NCBI RefSeq assembly: GCF_014529535.1
Contig: NW_023503493.1
Location: forward strand, 5,116,001-5,180,000
DNA from: Bradysia coprophila
Lineage: Eukaryota > Arthropoda > Insecta > Diptera > Sciaridae
Length of the DNA: 64,000 nucleotides
Direction of reading: 5' to 3'
The notes under the pieces are model-generated. The model made no database searches. It saw nothing but the letters and a program-made list of their open reading frames with translations, and was not told the DNA's origin. Shown piece by piece: positions 48,321-59,969 of the stretch (its first letter is position 1; the number at the start of each line of letters is the position of its first letter). The translations under genes were made by a program, and so were the position numbers.

Positions 48321-48329
48321 ATAATGATT

Positions 48330-48700
48330 AGGATAAAGTGGGTGAGATACATGGTCTCAGTACCTTGACCTCTAATGGGCCTATTGTGTAATATGTTTCG
48401 GATGGACCGTAGATATCCCGAATTGAATAGTTCCAGAATTTCTTACGATTCTTTATGAACCCTGGACATCTACACATTTTTTGCAAATAGGCTCTGAAGC
48501 CCAACCAATTCAGGCTGTAATTTAGCGAGCCACGTACGGATGACACTAAGTACCTTAATGTCGTTCCTGTTAAGACATAAAATATTTGGAGAACTTCGGT
48601 CAGATAGAAATTGTATTCTCTGCCTGCATAGGTGGGCAGATGTTACCACTTTCGTTGTTAAAAACCAAAACTTAATTTTCAATTTGGCTTGAAGGAGTAG
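48330..48700 (-). pseudogene. Possible RNase H / C-terminal fragment of a LINE
   Basis: On the minus strand QFLSDRSSPNILCLNRNDIK is followed by KVLSV..., then in another frame CRCPGFIKNRKKFWN. This resembles the stretch after RNase H in Jockey/R1-type elements (LSRxDLKVL...CRC). Frame breaks show that it is inactive. Identification is tentative. Confidence 0.35.
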
Positions 48701-49821
48701 AATATTGATATTGGGTTTGGTGATTCAGTGCCCAATTAGATGCCCTTTTCTTATGCTAGAATAAGATGCAGGCGATCCCTTCTTTTCTTATTCAATCGTA
48801 GCTTCACATCGTATCTGTCATATATAGTGGCAGCAACAGCACATTCCATTACTTGTGAGGAAAATATCTGTTCGGCAAAATTCAGACTTCCCGTCCAAAT
48901 TGAATGATTTCGTAGTAATTTATCCTGTTTACTCAGCTGAAGGCAGCGTAATTTACTTGAATCTCAGTACAGAGGTCAGGGAAATTTAGACATGAGTTTG
49001 CTTCAGCTATTTTTCAGCTGTTCCTCTCATCCAAACAAAAGTGCTTAGCTTGATTATATTGGTAACATAGTTACATGAAAGCGGGTGGTAGTGGTAAAAC
49101 CATATATAAAGACGTATAAACCGTTTTGTCTGTATGAGTGGACCAGGTGAAAAGCAGCTGAGGTAAATTATTTAAAATCTACTTCGCCGTTTCCGATGGC
49201 GAACCAACCAGTAAAATTCTCATTCTAAATCATTACGGGTATTCGGGTAGTCGACAAGGATAACAGACAAACACGAAATAGTTTCAAATAAATTGCTGCA
49301 TTTTTCAATGTGGATGAAGTTTACCATAAAGAGCTCAATGTGTACGAACGTAATTTTATTAAAATGCAATTTTCTGCCGGAACGAAAAAACAAACAAATT
49401 CCCTGACAAAAGAAAAACGTTCGAATTCAGCAAAATATTAAAGTGGATAAACGAAACGAAAATCCATAAATAATTAGACTTCCTTCTTATGAAAATGCGC
49501 TACTCATAATTCAGCAGTTATGTTTTTCAATAATTCATTTTTATTTGCATGCAAGGAATGCCAAAAAATCCGAATGCTAAATTATACTTACAATATCGGT
49601 TGTCTTGTATGGAACGTCTGCTATATTTTCTTATTCCGAATGATGCATGTTCGTGAACTGTAGTGAATGGTTTACTTGAAGCACCTACTGTAGGATATTA
49701 TTTTCGTTACGATATAAGCATTCGTTGTAAATGGTTTATTTCCCAGTTAGTTTGCATGCATGTAAGCTGATAGGACTAGCTATTTCACCGAAATACATTG
49801 GAGGAATATCGTAGTATTGTA
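48701..49821. other. No gene or repeat recognised
   Basis: AT-rich sequence without inverted repeats large enough to see by eye. Confidence 0.35.
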
Positions 49822-50271
49822 GGGCCTATTTCATGGAATAGATTCCGGATAAAATAAAAGAAAAAATCTTAAAATTCCCTAAATTTTCCGAAAATTCCTG
49901 AATTCTGCTTTCTATTAAATACCATCGATTCATCTAAAAAACATTTTCATGTGTCGGGGCCGAAAATGAGGGAGTTTCGAGATTTTTCTCGGGTTTTCGA
50001 CCCCTTACATGAAAATTTTTTTGAGTATCTGTTTTGGACGTTTGATTTTAGGCACTTTCGCATGTAGCCCTCACTTCGTTCGGGCTACAACTCGCGAAAT
50101 TGCCTAAAATCAAACGTCCAAAACAGATACACAAATAACTAAAAAAACCAACTAAGAAGGACATAAAAGCAACGAAGGCTCTTTCACCTATTGTTAATTT
50201 TCAGAAACTGATAAAACGTGCGGAAAAATGAGTGAATTTTCGGGAATTTATTTCCTCTAAAATAGACCCTG
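49822..50271. repeat. AGGGCCTATTT-ended element containing two strong hairpins
   Basis: AGGGCCTATTT near 49823 pairs with AAATAGACCCT near 50270. Inside are a hairpin at 49942-50015 (TTTTCATGT / ACATGAAAA) and a longer one at 50026-50127, whose outer 29 bp (GTATCTGTTTTGGACGTTTG and on) are exact complements. No target duplication was resolved. Confidence 0.55.
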
Positions 50272-50483
50272 CCCGTAAGTATTTTGAGTCTTCGGAAACG
50301 GAATTTTTGCCAAGGATAATAGAATCTGAGACTTTTCAAAAAGAAAAGAAAGCAATTTTCCAACGGAAAATTTGTGATATTAGGCTCTTAGTGCCAGGAC
50401 CTATATTTTTGACAAATTGAATTTCGAATTGTTCCTAAAGGTTGCTCAAATTTGCATAATCTTGCCAAAAATTGCTGCAGCTA

Positions 50484-50603
50484 CAGCACTGCTCCTAGCA
50501 TGAATACTGAATTCACAAGTGTCAAATTTGCAGGCTGTAGTGATAAGAGCTATCGCTTAGGATTGTTTCAATTGTATGTTTTAACTCATACAAGGAAAAC
50601 AAT
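50484..50603. mobile_element. Truncated MITE of the 29163/47154 family
   Basis: It starts with CACTGCTCCTAGCATGAA and retains AAGAGCTATCGCTTAGGATTG and the GTATGTTTTAACTCATAC segment. The far end is missing. Confidence 0.65.
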
Positions 50604-50699
50604 ACGAGGAAAATTATGACAGACATTGACGATGACAGACACTGTCATTGAACGAGTCTACCTCTATGGTCGACAGTTATGTGTACCTACATCACAAAT

Positions 50700-51200
50700 G
50701 GAAGTTGGGTCTAAACAACCAAACTGCAGAAATAAAACGTAGAATTGGTCTTGCATGGACACTGTCCACCATTGGACAGCGTTCGGAAAACTCAGGCTAA
50801 TTTTCAAAAACAATATGAACAATGTTCTGAAACGTTAATTGTTCGATACGTGTGTCCTTCCTGCGCTCACATATGGAGCGGAAACGTTAACGTTAACAAA
50901 GCTTCCCAAAATAAACTATGAGTGGCACAAAGAGCCATGGAACGGAGTATGCTTGAAATTACGCTCAGAGATAGAAAGGATTCGACGACAAACAAAAGTC
51001 GTTGATGTCATGGAAAGAATTTTGTGTTGTTTTTCTTGGTTTGAATCGGCACTAATTATTGCCGATTCAAACCAAGAAAAACAACACAAAATTTCGTAAA
51101 CGGCAAAGAGTACAAGACCTAGAGGTAGACCACCAGAGAGATGGAATAATGGTATAAAGAGAATTGCAGGACAAATTGCATCAAACTATCGAAGATAAAT
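50700..51200 (+). pseudogene. LINE reverse-transcriptase C-terminal fragment
   Basis: Broken plus-strand frames read AEIKRRIGLAW, then FDTCVLPALTYGAETLTLTK, AQRAMERSMLEITLRDR, VVDVMERI and finally TRPRGRPPERWNNGIKRIAG. This is the order found at the end of the reverse transcriptase of many insect LINEs. Stops and frame changes make it a relic. A perfect 33-bp hairpin (51018-51093) sits where the conserved section between VVDVMERI and TRPRG should be. Confidence 0.8.
51018..51093. repeat. Perfect 33-bp inverted repeat, 10-nt loop
   Basis: AATTTTGTGTTGTTTTTCTT onward (51018-51050) is exactly complementary to 51061-51093, around ACTAATTATT. It interrupts the LINE fragment and looks like a fold-back replication or repair scar, because no target duplication is evident. 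Confidence 0.75.
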
Positions 51201-53755
51201 TTCTCCGTTTAGTACTGACGCAATTGGTCTCTTCTATTTGAAAATATTTTTCTCGTTCATTTCCGAAAATCCAATCAAAATGAACACCATCTGACGGCTG
51301 CTACTTTTGCCCTAAATAAATAGCAAACACGAACATTAAATGACCCGACCGAAATCACCATAGAGATAAACTTGACTGTTCGCCTCCTGCTGGCGATACT
51401 CTTTTATTCTTAAATTCTAATTCAACAATGCCAAATCTTGTAGTTAATCATGATTTACATTCATCGCTGTCTTCGTTCAAAGATCCTCTTCTTTACAAAA
51501 GCATAAAAATGACGCCGGTCTTTCAATGATATACGCAATTCAAAAGCCTTGTGCGAACAAATCGTCGAATGTGTTTCATCCGCATATAAAACGGAAACGG
51601 AATTATAGTGAAAACATCATAATGTCAATGGATCCCTTTTATTTACTGGCATTATTTTTCACAATTTTTCTAAATGGCCGTAGCCGTTGAACATAAAAGT
51701 TTTATATAAAAGCGGCACATTCGAATATCCTCAAAAATCGATTAATCAATTTTCTACTTTCGAACATAATGGTGAAGTCTCTCATTGTACATAAAAAGAT
51801 CGGAAATGTTTGGGTCGTTTTTTTTTTGTGTGATCGAATGTATAAAAAGTCAATCGCAGAGATTTCATATAATGGGTCTGATATGGCATGAAAGCATGTA
51901 AATTGTACAATCTATAAAACTTATATGCAATATCGATACAAATATCGATGTTCAAAGATACAACCAGCACTGGAATGCATAAAAGAAGAGATACTATTCA
52001 AGGAGATTTTTTGAATGCATGTTTGTAAAACGTGTACGTGCTTGCAAGGACTTTTGTGAAATTTTAGTGTGAAAATATCTTTTTTTCGCTATTGTATTGA
52101 TGGTCCCAATGGTAGACATCACCTGATGTTTGTACTTTTTATAAAAAAGAAATTTTCCGTCTAAATTGTCGATTTCAGGATTTTTTTTTAGATAGTGACT
52201 CATCTAATAGTAAATTACCTATACGTTACCTACGTCATCCTTCCCACCAAAAAATTGATTTCGAATAATTAATTCCGAATAATCATCTAATCTCGTCGAC
52301 ACGAGTCCGATCTTTTCAAATTAAAAATTTTAATTTTAAACCAATTTCAAATACTTACATCGGACCGAGCCACCAAGTCTGCGACGACTTGTTTGGTTAT
52401 GCATTCCACTGCAGAACAACCCAGACACTCTGTCTCACACAACTTCTCTATATACACAGACCGATTCGTCAATCCTCAAAAGTGTGAAAGGTCTTGGTAT
52501 GTTAACGCATTGTTCAATTGAACCGGATATGCGATACACAACTAATGTACAAACTCTACCTTTCAGAGCGCTCATTTACGATTTGAAATGCTGCCGTAAC
52601 AATGAACAAAATATTATCCGTTTTTAACACCCTTAGAAATTGTGCGTTACATACCACGGTAATGGAAGGTATTTATGAACGGAACATAACATGCAACGCA
52701 CCCGAAAATCTATGTAAATCGTAATATATACTCGAGAGAAAAAAAAACAAATTCTTTAAATGGTTTTTCAACACTATCACTGAATGTTTTTGGTGATGCT
52801 AGACACTCTGGCGTTGTTATTTTGTTTATGCAGTTGTAAAAAGGGTGCGTTCAGAACGTCAATAAATAGACATCATTAGAACTTGTACAAATTGTATTGT
52901 ATAGCTCAACAGAACTGCTGTTCTTGTAAAAACAGTAAACGTATCACGATGAAATGATTAAATCTTTTACTACTTCCGTTTAAAGTGGCGTCTAACATTT
53001 AATTCAAAATCTATTACTTCATTTGTTTTAACATGAATTTGGCTGCATATAAAAGAAGTTTTCCCAGACCTTGTCTCTTGGTTTTTGGTCAGCGTTATCA
53101 ATAACAGATGAACTGTAGTTTTGGTTTCCTGATTTCGTATCAGTCTACTCAGATCTGAGTTCAGTTTTTTTTTTACCAACAGAAGACACAAACCAGTGTC
53201 TTTATGAATATTGGACGTTTTCTCAAATGTTCAAAGGAGCACTGGTGTGCGTTTTCAGTTTGTTAAAAACTAGCATAGTGGTCGCTTTACCACAAGACCA
53301 GCATGAATATGCATATTGGGTAAAGACAACACACACCGTCAACGGGCTTTTTGTCCTACTGACTGAATCACATTATACTAACGAACAATGATTGTGACAC
53401 AAAGAAACCTTATCGGTACTAAATCGAAGACTCAACCTAATATCCGATTCAATCAGATGCCATTATTGTGGACAACAACATGATGAAATGAATTATTTGA
53501 GTTTCAAACCCACAACTGGCAATTCAATAATTCATTGTGAAGTCTCAACTTACACACTGCGCTGTTGAGTTGTTGTAAAGATGTGTTTTGAAAAAAAAAA
53601 TCATTTCGCTTATGATTCGCTAGATATGCACATGGAAAAAGGTATGACAACCTTACCAGATTTGTGGTCTCCGTAGGTTGAAAAATTTTAAAAAACTCTC
53701 AGAACCAGAACGACACAGTGACATTTTTAAATTGTTTAGATTCTCTTTTCCTATA
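51201..53755. other. No gene; one dispersed-repeat copy
   Basis: 52960-53115 is a minus-strand copy of the AAATGAAGTAAAAGATTT family with both boxes (TAATCTTTTACTACTTC and TCTATTACTTCATTTG) and the GTTATCAATAACAGATGA end. Nothing else is recognised. Confidence 0.45.
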
Positions 53756-55603
53756 AATCTCATAATTTGGGAAGTGGATAGTGTATATGGCTGTATTTCA
53801 ATGTAGAAATCGTTATGAATGTCTGTAAATGATTGGTAGTGTGTTTGTGGACATGTAATTTGAAATGAAAAATTGGTGCCAGGACGGGAGACGAACCCGC
53901 AATCTTCACCTTTCCGGGGCGATGCTCTTACCACTTGAGCTACCCGGCACACTTTTCATTTCAATCTTTGTAGTTTCATTTTGTCAATGCAATGTTGATA
54001 TGTTGCTATGTTGTTAGTGTGTACGAATTGATTGTATTAGTGTAATGTTAATGTGATGTTAATTGAAGATCCGGTTGATTGAAGATCCTGTGTAGTTCAA
54101 ACGTTGCGTCCTTATCCAGGACGTTTGGGTATACCTAAATTGTGATGCGTTAGCACCTTTCGTCGATATGGCGACGAAACCGTGACAAATCTCATAATTT
54201 GGGAAGTGGATAGTGTATATGGCTGTATTTCAATGTAGAAATCGTTATGAATGTCTGTAAATGATTGGTAGTGTGTTTGTGGACATGTAATTTGAAATGA
54301 AAAATTGGTGCCAGGACGGGAGACGAACCCGCAATCTTCACCTTTCCGGGGCGATGCTCTTACCACTTGAGCTACCCGGCACACTTTTCATTTCAATCTT
54401 TGTAGTTTCATTTTGTCAATGCAATGTTGATATGTTGCTATGTTGTTAGTATGTACGAATTGATTGTATTAGTGTAATGTTAATGTGATGTTAATTGAAG
54501 ATCCGGTTGATTGAAGATCCTGTGTAGTTCAAACGTTGCGTCCTTATCCAGGACGTTTGGGTATACCTAAATTGTGATGCGTTAGCACCTTTCGTCGATA
54601 TGGCGACGAAACCGTGACAAATCTCATAATTTGGGAAGTGGATAGTGTATATGGCTGTATTTCAATGTAGAAATCGTTATGAATGTCTGTAAATGATTGG
54701 TAGTGTGTTTGTGGACATGTAATTTGAAATGAAAAATTGGTGCCAGGACGGGAGACGAACCCGCAATCTTCACCTTTCCGGGGCGATGCTCTTACCACTT
54801 GAGCTACCCGGCACACTTTTCATTTCAATCTTTGTAGTTTCATTTTGTCAATGCAATGTTGATATGTTGCTATGTTGTTAGTGTGTACGAATTGATTGTA
54901 TTAGTGTAATGTTAATGTGATGTTAATTGAAGATCCGGTTGATTGAAGATCCTGTGTAGTTCAAACGTTGCGTCCTTATCCAGGACGTTTGGGTATACCT
55001 AAATTGTGATGCGTTAGCACCTTTCGTCGATATGGCGACGAAACCGTGACAAATCTCATAATTTGGGAAGTGGATAGTGTATATGGCTGTATTTCAATGT
55101 AGAAATCGTTATGAATGTCTGTAAATGATTGGTAGTGTGTTTGTGGACATGTAATTTGAAATGAAAAATTGGTGCCAGGACGGGAGACGAACCCGCAATC
55201 TTCACCTTTCCGGGGCGATGCTCTTACCACTTGAGCTACCCGGCACACTTTTCATTTCAATCTTTGTAGTTTCATTTTGTCAATGCAATGTTGATATGTT
55301 GCTATGTTGTTAGTGTGTACGAATTGATTGTATTAGTGTAATGTTAATGTGATGTTAATTGAAGATCCGGTTGATTGAAGATCCTGTGTAGTTCAAACGT
55401 TGCGTCCTTATCCAGGACGTTTGGGTATACCTAAATTGTGATGCGTTAGCACCTTTCGTCGATATGGCGACGAAACCGTGACAAATCTCATAATTTGGGA
55501 AGTGGATAGTGTATATGGCTGTATTTCAATGTAGAAATCGTTATGAATGTCTGTAAATGATTGGTAGTGTGTTTGTGGACATGTAATTTGAAATGAAAAA
55601 TTC
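53756..55603 (-). repeat. Left, minus-strand arm of the array
   Basis: It contains four full heads at an exact 432-bp spacing plus a headless unit at the pivot. A few single-base changes (for example GTATGT for GTGTGT at 54450) separate units, so identity is above 99%. The outer edge breaks right after the complement of CCCAAATTATGAGAT. Confidence 0.88.
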
Positions 55604-58078
55604 GTACACACTAACAACATAGCAACATATCAACATTGCATTGACAAAATGAAACTACAAAGATTGAAATGAAAAGTGTGCCGGGTAGCTCAAGTGGTAA
55701 GAGCATCGCCCCGGAAAGGTGAAGATTGCGGGTTCGTCTCCCGTCCTGGCACCAATTTTTCATTTCAAATTACATGTCCACAAACACACTACCAATCATT
55801 TACAGACATTCATAACGATTTCTACATTGAAATACAGCCATATACACTATCCACTTCCCAAATTATGAGATTTGTCACGGTTTCGTCGCCATATCGACGA
55901 AAGGTGCTAACGCATCACAATTTAGGTATACCCAAACGTCCTGGATAAGGACGCAACGTTTGAACTACACAGGATCTTCAATCAACCGGATCTTCAATTA
56001 ACATCACATTAACATTACACTAATACAATCAATTCGTACACACTAACAACATAGCAACATATCAACATTGCATTGACAAAATGAAACTACAAAGATTGAA
56101 ATGAAAAGTGTGCCGGGTAGCTCAAGTGGTAAGAGCATCGCCCCGGAAAGGTGAAGATTGCGGGTTCGTCTCCCGTCCTGGCACCAATTTTTCATTTCAA
56201 ATTACATGTCCACAAACACACTACCAATCATTTACAGACATTCATAACGATTTCTACATTGAAATACAGCCATATACACTATCCACTTCCCAAATTATGA
56301 GATTTGTCACGGTTTCGTCGCCATATCGACGAAAGGTGCTAACGCATCACAATTTAGGTATACCCAAACGTCCTGGATAAGGACGCAACGTTTGAACTAC
56401 ACAGGATCTTCAATCAACCGGATCTTCAATTAACATCACATTAACATTACACTAATACAATCAATTCGTACACACTAACAACATAGCAACATATCAACAT
56501 TGCATTGACAAAATGAAACTACAAAGATTGAAATGAAAAGTGTGCCGGGTAGCTCAAGTGGTAAGAGCATCGCCCCGGAAAGGTGAAGATTGCGGGTTCG
56601 TCTCCCGTCCTGGCACCAATTTTTCATTTCAAATTACATGTCCACAAACACACTACCAATCATTTACAGACATTCATAACGATTTCTACATTGAAATACA
56701 GCCATATACACTATCCACTTCCCAAATTATGAAATTGGTGCCGGGTAGCTCAAGTGGTAAGAGCATCGCCCCGGAAAGGTGAAGATTGCGGGTTCGTCTC
56801 CCGTCCTGGCACCAATTTTTCATTTCAAATTACATGTCCACAAACACACTACCAATCATTTACAGACATTCATAACGATTTCTACATTGAAATACAGCCA
56901 TATACACTATCCACTTCCCAAATTATGAGATTTGTCACGGTTTCGTCGCCATATCGACGAAAGGTGCTAACGCATCACAATTTAGGTATACCCAAACGTC
57001 CTGGATAAGGACGCAACGTTTGAACTACACAGGATCTTCAATCAACCGGATCTTCAATTAACATCACATTAACATTACACTAATACAATCAATTCGTACA
57101 CACTAACAACATAGCAACATATCAACATTGCATTGACAAAATGAAACTACAAAGATTGAAATGAAAAGTGTGCCGGGTAGCTCAAGTGGTAAGAGCATCG
57201 CCCCGGAAAGGTGAAGATTGCGGGTTCGTCTCCCGTCCTGGCACCAATTTTTCATTTCAAATTACATGTCCACAAACACACTACCAATCATTTACAGACA
57301 TTCATAACGATTTCTACATTGAAATACAGCCATATACACTATCCACTTCCCAAATTATGAGATTTGTCACGGTTTCGTCGCCATATCGACGAAAGGTGCT
57401 AACGCATCACAATTTAGGTATACCCAAACGTCCTGGATAAGGACGCAACGTTTGAACTACACAGGATCTTCAATCAACCGGATCTTCAATTAACATCACA
57501 TTAACATTACACTAATACAATCAATTCGTACACACTAACAACATAGCAACATATCAACATTGCATTGACAAAATGAAACTACAAAGATTGAAATGAAAAG
57601 TGTGCCGGGTAGCTCAAGTGGTAAGAGCATCGCCCCGGAAAGGTGAAGATTGCGGGTTCGTCTCCCGTCCTGGCACCAATTTTTCATTTCAAATTACATG
57701 TCCACAAACACACTACCAATCATTTACAGACATTCATAACGATTTCTACATTGAAATACAGCCATATACACTATCCACTTCCCAAATTATGAGATAATAC
57801 AATCAATTCGTACACACTAACAACATAGCAACATATCAACATTGCATTGACAAAATGAAACTACAAAGATTGAAATGAAAAGTGTGCCGGGTAGCTCAAG
57901 TGGTAAGAGCATCGCCCCGGAAAGGTGAAGATTGCGGGTTCGTCTCCCGTCCTGGCACCAATTTTTCATTTCAAATTACATGTCCACAAACACACTACCA
58001 ATCATTTACAGACATTCATAACGATTTCTACATTGAAATACAGCCATATACACTATCCACTTCCCAAATTATGAAATA
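55604..58078 (+). repeat. Right, plus-strand arm of the array
   Basis: It contains seven heads. The 196-bp step (56543 to 56739) joins CCCAAATTATGAAAT directly to GGTGCCGGG. The 282-bp step (57603 to 57885) joins CCCAAATTATGAGAT to AATACAATC. The arm ends with CCCAAATTATGAAATA before unique sequence. Confidence 0.88.
55679..55752 (+). other. tRNA-like head, representative of 11 copies
   Basis: A full cloverleaf can be drawn: acceptor TGCCGGG/CCTGGCA with one G-T pair; D-arm GCTC/GAGC with a GG-containing loop; anticodon arm TCGCC/GGTGA with loop CCGGAAA; a 5-nt variable region; and T-arm GCGGG/CCCGT. A box TAGCTCAAGTGG and B box GGTTCGTCTCC support Pol III recruitment. The position before the anticodon is C, not the near-universal U. 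The T-loop has T where A58 is expected. The implied GGA (Ser) anticodon sits in a tRNA without the long arm that Ser tRNAs need. I read it as a tRNA-derived SINE head, not a decoding tRNA. Confidence 0.7.
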
Positions 58079-59580
58079 AGAATCTGACGTGATCAATTTA
58101 AGGCTTAAGGTCAGATTAAAATGAATCTGTTCTCGACTCATCCTTTTTTTTAGCTCAAATGTTTATGTAAGCCTCATCCTAACAAGCGTTGACCTCGAAG
58201 TATTTTAGATTCAGGTGGGACAGAGAAGTCTCTGTGAAAGGCCCTTTGAAGCCTGCTGGTATACCTGTCGTACCAGCTTGCATCCCTTGCATCTTTGCTG
58301 CATCTTTGAGGCATCTTGCCCATGATGCTGCATCTTTACTTTAAAAACAAGTCTGAGGCTTGCCTCAATCGAGTTGTAGGAATTCACGCCGTAAGTGCGG
58401 TCCAAATTCAAAATGGAAAGTGCAGAGGTCTTTCTAACGTACCGTCATTTTCATACAATGAAGCGTTGAAATGTATTTTTCGGTTCACTTTTTCATCGAA
58501 TCGTTCACTTAAAATTCAAATTTTAGGCACTTTTCCGGCGTGAATTTATGAACGGAACCCTCATTTATGTTATACCCGCAGCCTTTTACGTTCTATACCA
58601 ATAAACAACATCCTTTTTCACACATAAAAACACTACAAATTTTTGTGCTTTTAACATAAAGAGATGAAGAAGAAAAAATTGTCAATAATTTTTGTGTTAT
58701 ATTTTGTTTGGGTTTGATTGTGTTCAGGTTCATTCATAGAAGAAGAAAAAAAAAAGTTACACAATGTCCATCCATACGGATCGGTAAAAGTTAAAGAATC
58801 ATTTTTGTTTGTAGCACACAGAAACGGAACTACTTTTTGAAGATAAAATGGAAAAAAATCGAATTCGATAAAACGATGAATCATTCTCTCTCAAAAACGG
58901 ATTCATTTAATTGTCCGGTTTTCGGTATATAAACGAAAACACGTTCATAGAAATCAAGGATAATAGTTGAAGGATGAACGGAACTAAAATTCTGAACAAT
59001 GCAATCGAACAATGAACGACATTTTATTGGACAGAATTTTTCAGTTTTGTTGTTGAAATTGAATTAAATAATAAATTTATGTCGGTGGTTGTGTTTAATC
59101 AGCTTTAAACGATGGTTTTATGTTCAAGAATATTTTTATAGTTTCCTCGTGGCGTTGGTTCACGTCGTTTTATGTATTATGTGCACTTCTCCAATTTTTA
59201 TGTCTAGCTAAAGATTTAGGTACACATGAAAATACCGAGGCATTGTGAAGAGGTGCCATATAAGTTTAAGGATCTGTAATGATATTCCGTAACACGTTCC
59301 GGTCTTATTATCATGGGACTATAGATCTATGTCAGCTGATCAAGCACTTAACACTTTTGAGTATCAGTAACTACTCCGAAAACTATTGGTGAATGCGGAA
59401 CTTTGCAGAAACAGCTAATCATCTGTTATCAACAGTAGCGACAAAAACAAATGACAAGCTTTGGTTAATGTGGTCTAATGTATACAGTAATAAAGATTTA
59501 ACAAATGAAGTAAAAGATTTTTCGGAAGATACTAGGCGATACTTTGAACATATGAAGACCCAGATTCTATTAAACTGATA
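58079..59580. other. No gene; one dispersed-repeat copy near the end
   Basis: 59410-59525 is a copy of the AAATGAAGTAAAAGATTT family (CATCTGTTATCAACAG at its start). The rest is AT-rich with no protein-like frame. Confidence 0.45.
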
Positions 59581-59729
59581 CAGCCTGGGACAGTCAAAAA
59601 AGTGCATTTTTATTCTATACGTGTTTCATCGATTTCAGTTGTTTTGCCATTGTAATTTGTATGTTAAAACAGCTGAAATCGATAAACACGAAAATCATAA
59701 AAATACACTTTTTTGACTGTCCTTGGCTG
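59581..59729. mobile_element. 149-bp mariner-like foldback, TA-flanked
   Basis: CAGCCTGGGACAGTCAAAAA pairs with the complement ending GGCTG, with TA at 59579-59580 and 59730-59731. The arms of about 65 bp share GTGTTT.ATCGATTTCAG words. Confidence 0.7.
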
Positions 59730-59969
59730 TATACGTAGACTGTTTATACGTTCTTCCTTTAAAGTGTGTAATTTTGCGAATTTCTAGTACTGGATTCTAC
59801 ACGTCTTTTACTGCATATGATTTGGCAACATGGTGTAGACAGCTGACGAATTACTGATAAATGCACAGTGAAATTTTCCATATTTAAATTCCAGCGACCT
59901 CTTTATGCATAAATTTCCGAGAGACATCGTGAATTTTTCCAAATATGTTCAGAGTTACGACTATCATCT

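Larger units (their letters stand above)
53756..58078. repeat. Palindromic tandem array of a 432-bp tRNA-like/SINE unit
   Basis: Units repeat every 432 bp on the minus strand from 53756 to about 55603, then in plus orientation to 58078, almost without sequence change. tRNA-like heads lie at 53876-53949, 54308-54381, 54740-54813 and 55172-55245 (minus), and at 55679-55752, 56111-56184, 56543-56616, 56739-56812, 57171-57244, 57603-57676 and 57885-57958 (plus). Two plus-arm steps are short (196 and 282 bp). The fifth minus unit lacks its head at the pivot. The spacer holds TTTCGTCG/CGACGAAA and AAACGTCC/GGACG small stems and a GGATCTTCAAT direct repeat. The 90-aa open frame in each unit starts inside the tRNA-like head and is only a consequence of unit identity. 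Confidence 0.92.

Noticed and set aside
53876..57958. A cluster of 11 functional tRNA genes
   Set aside because: The position before the anticodon is C, the T-loop lacks the usual A58, and the implied Ser anticodon is in a tRNA without a long variable arm. The same sequence occurs as decayed dispersed repeats.
53756..58078. A CRISPR-like array
   Set aside because: The host is eukaryotic, the repeats are 432 bp without variable spacers, and the two arms are inverted.
53653..58079. A 90-residue open frame beginning MCRVAQVVRASPRK repeated about a dozen times
   Set aside because: Its first third is the translated tRNA-like head and the copies are identical because the DNA units are. There is no codon-level evidence of selection.
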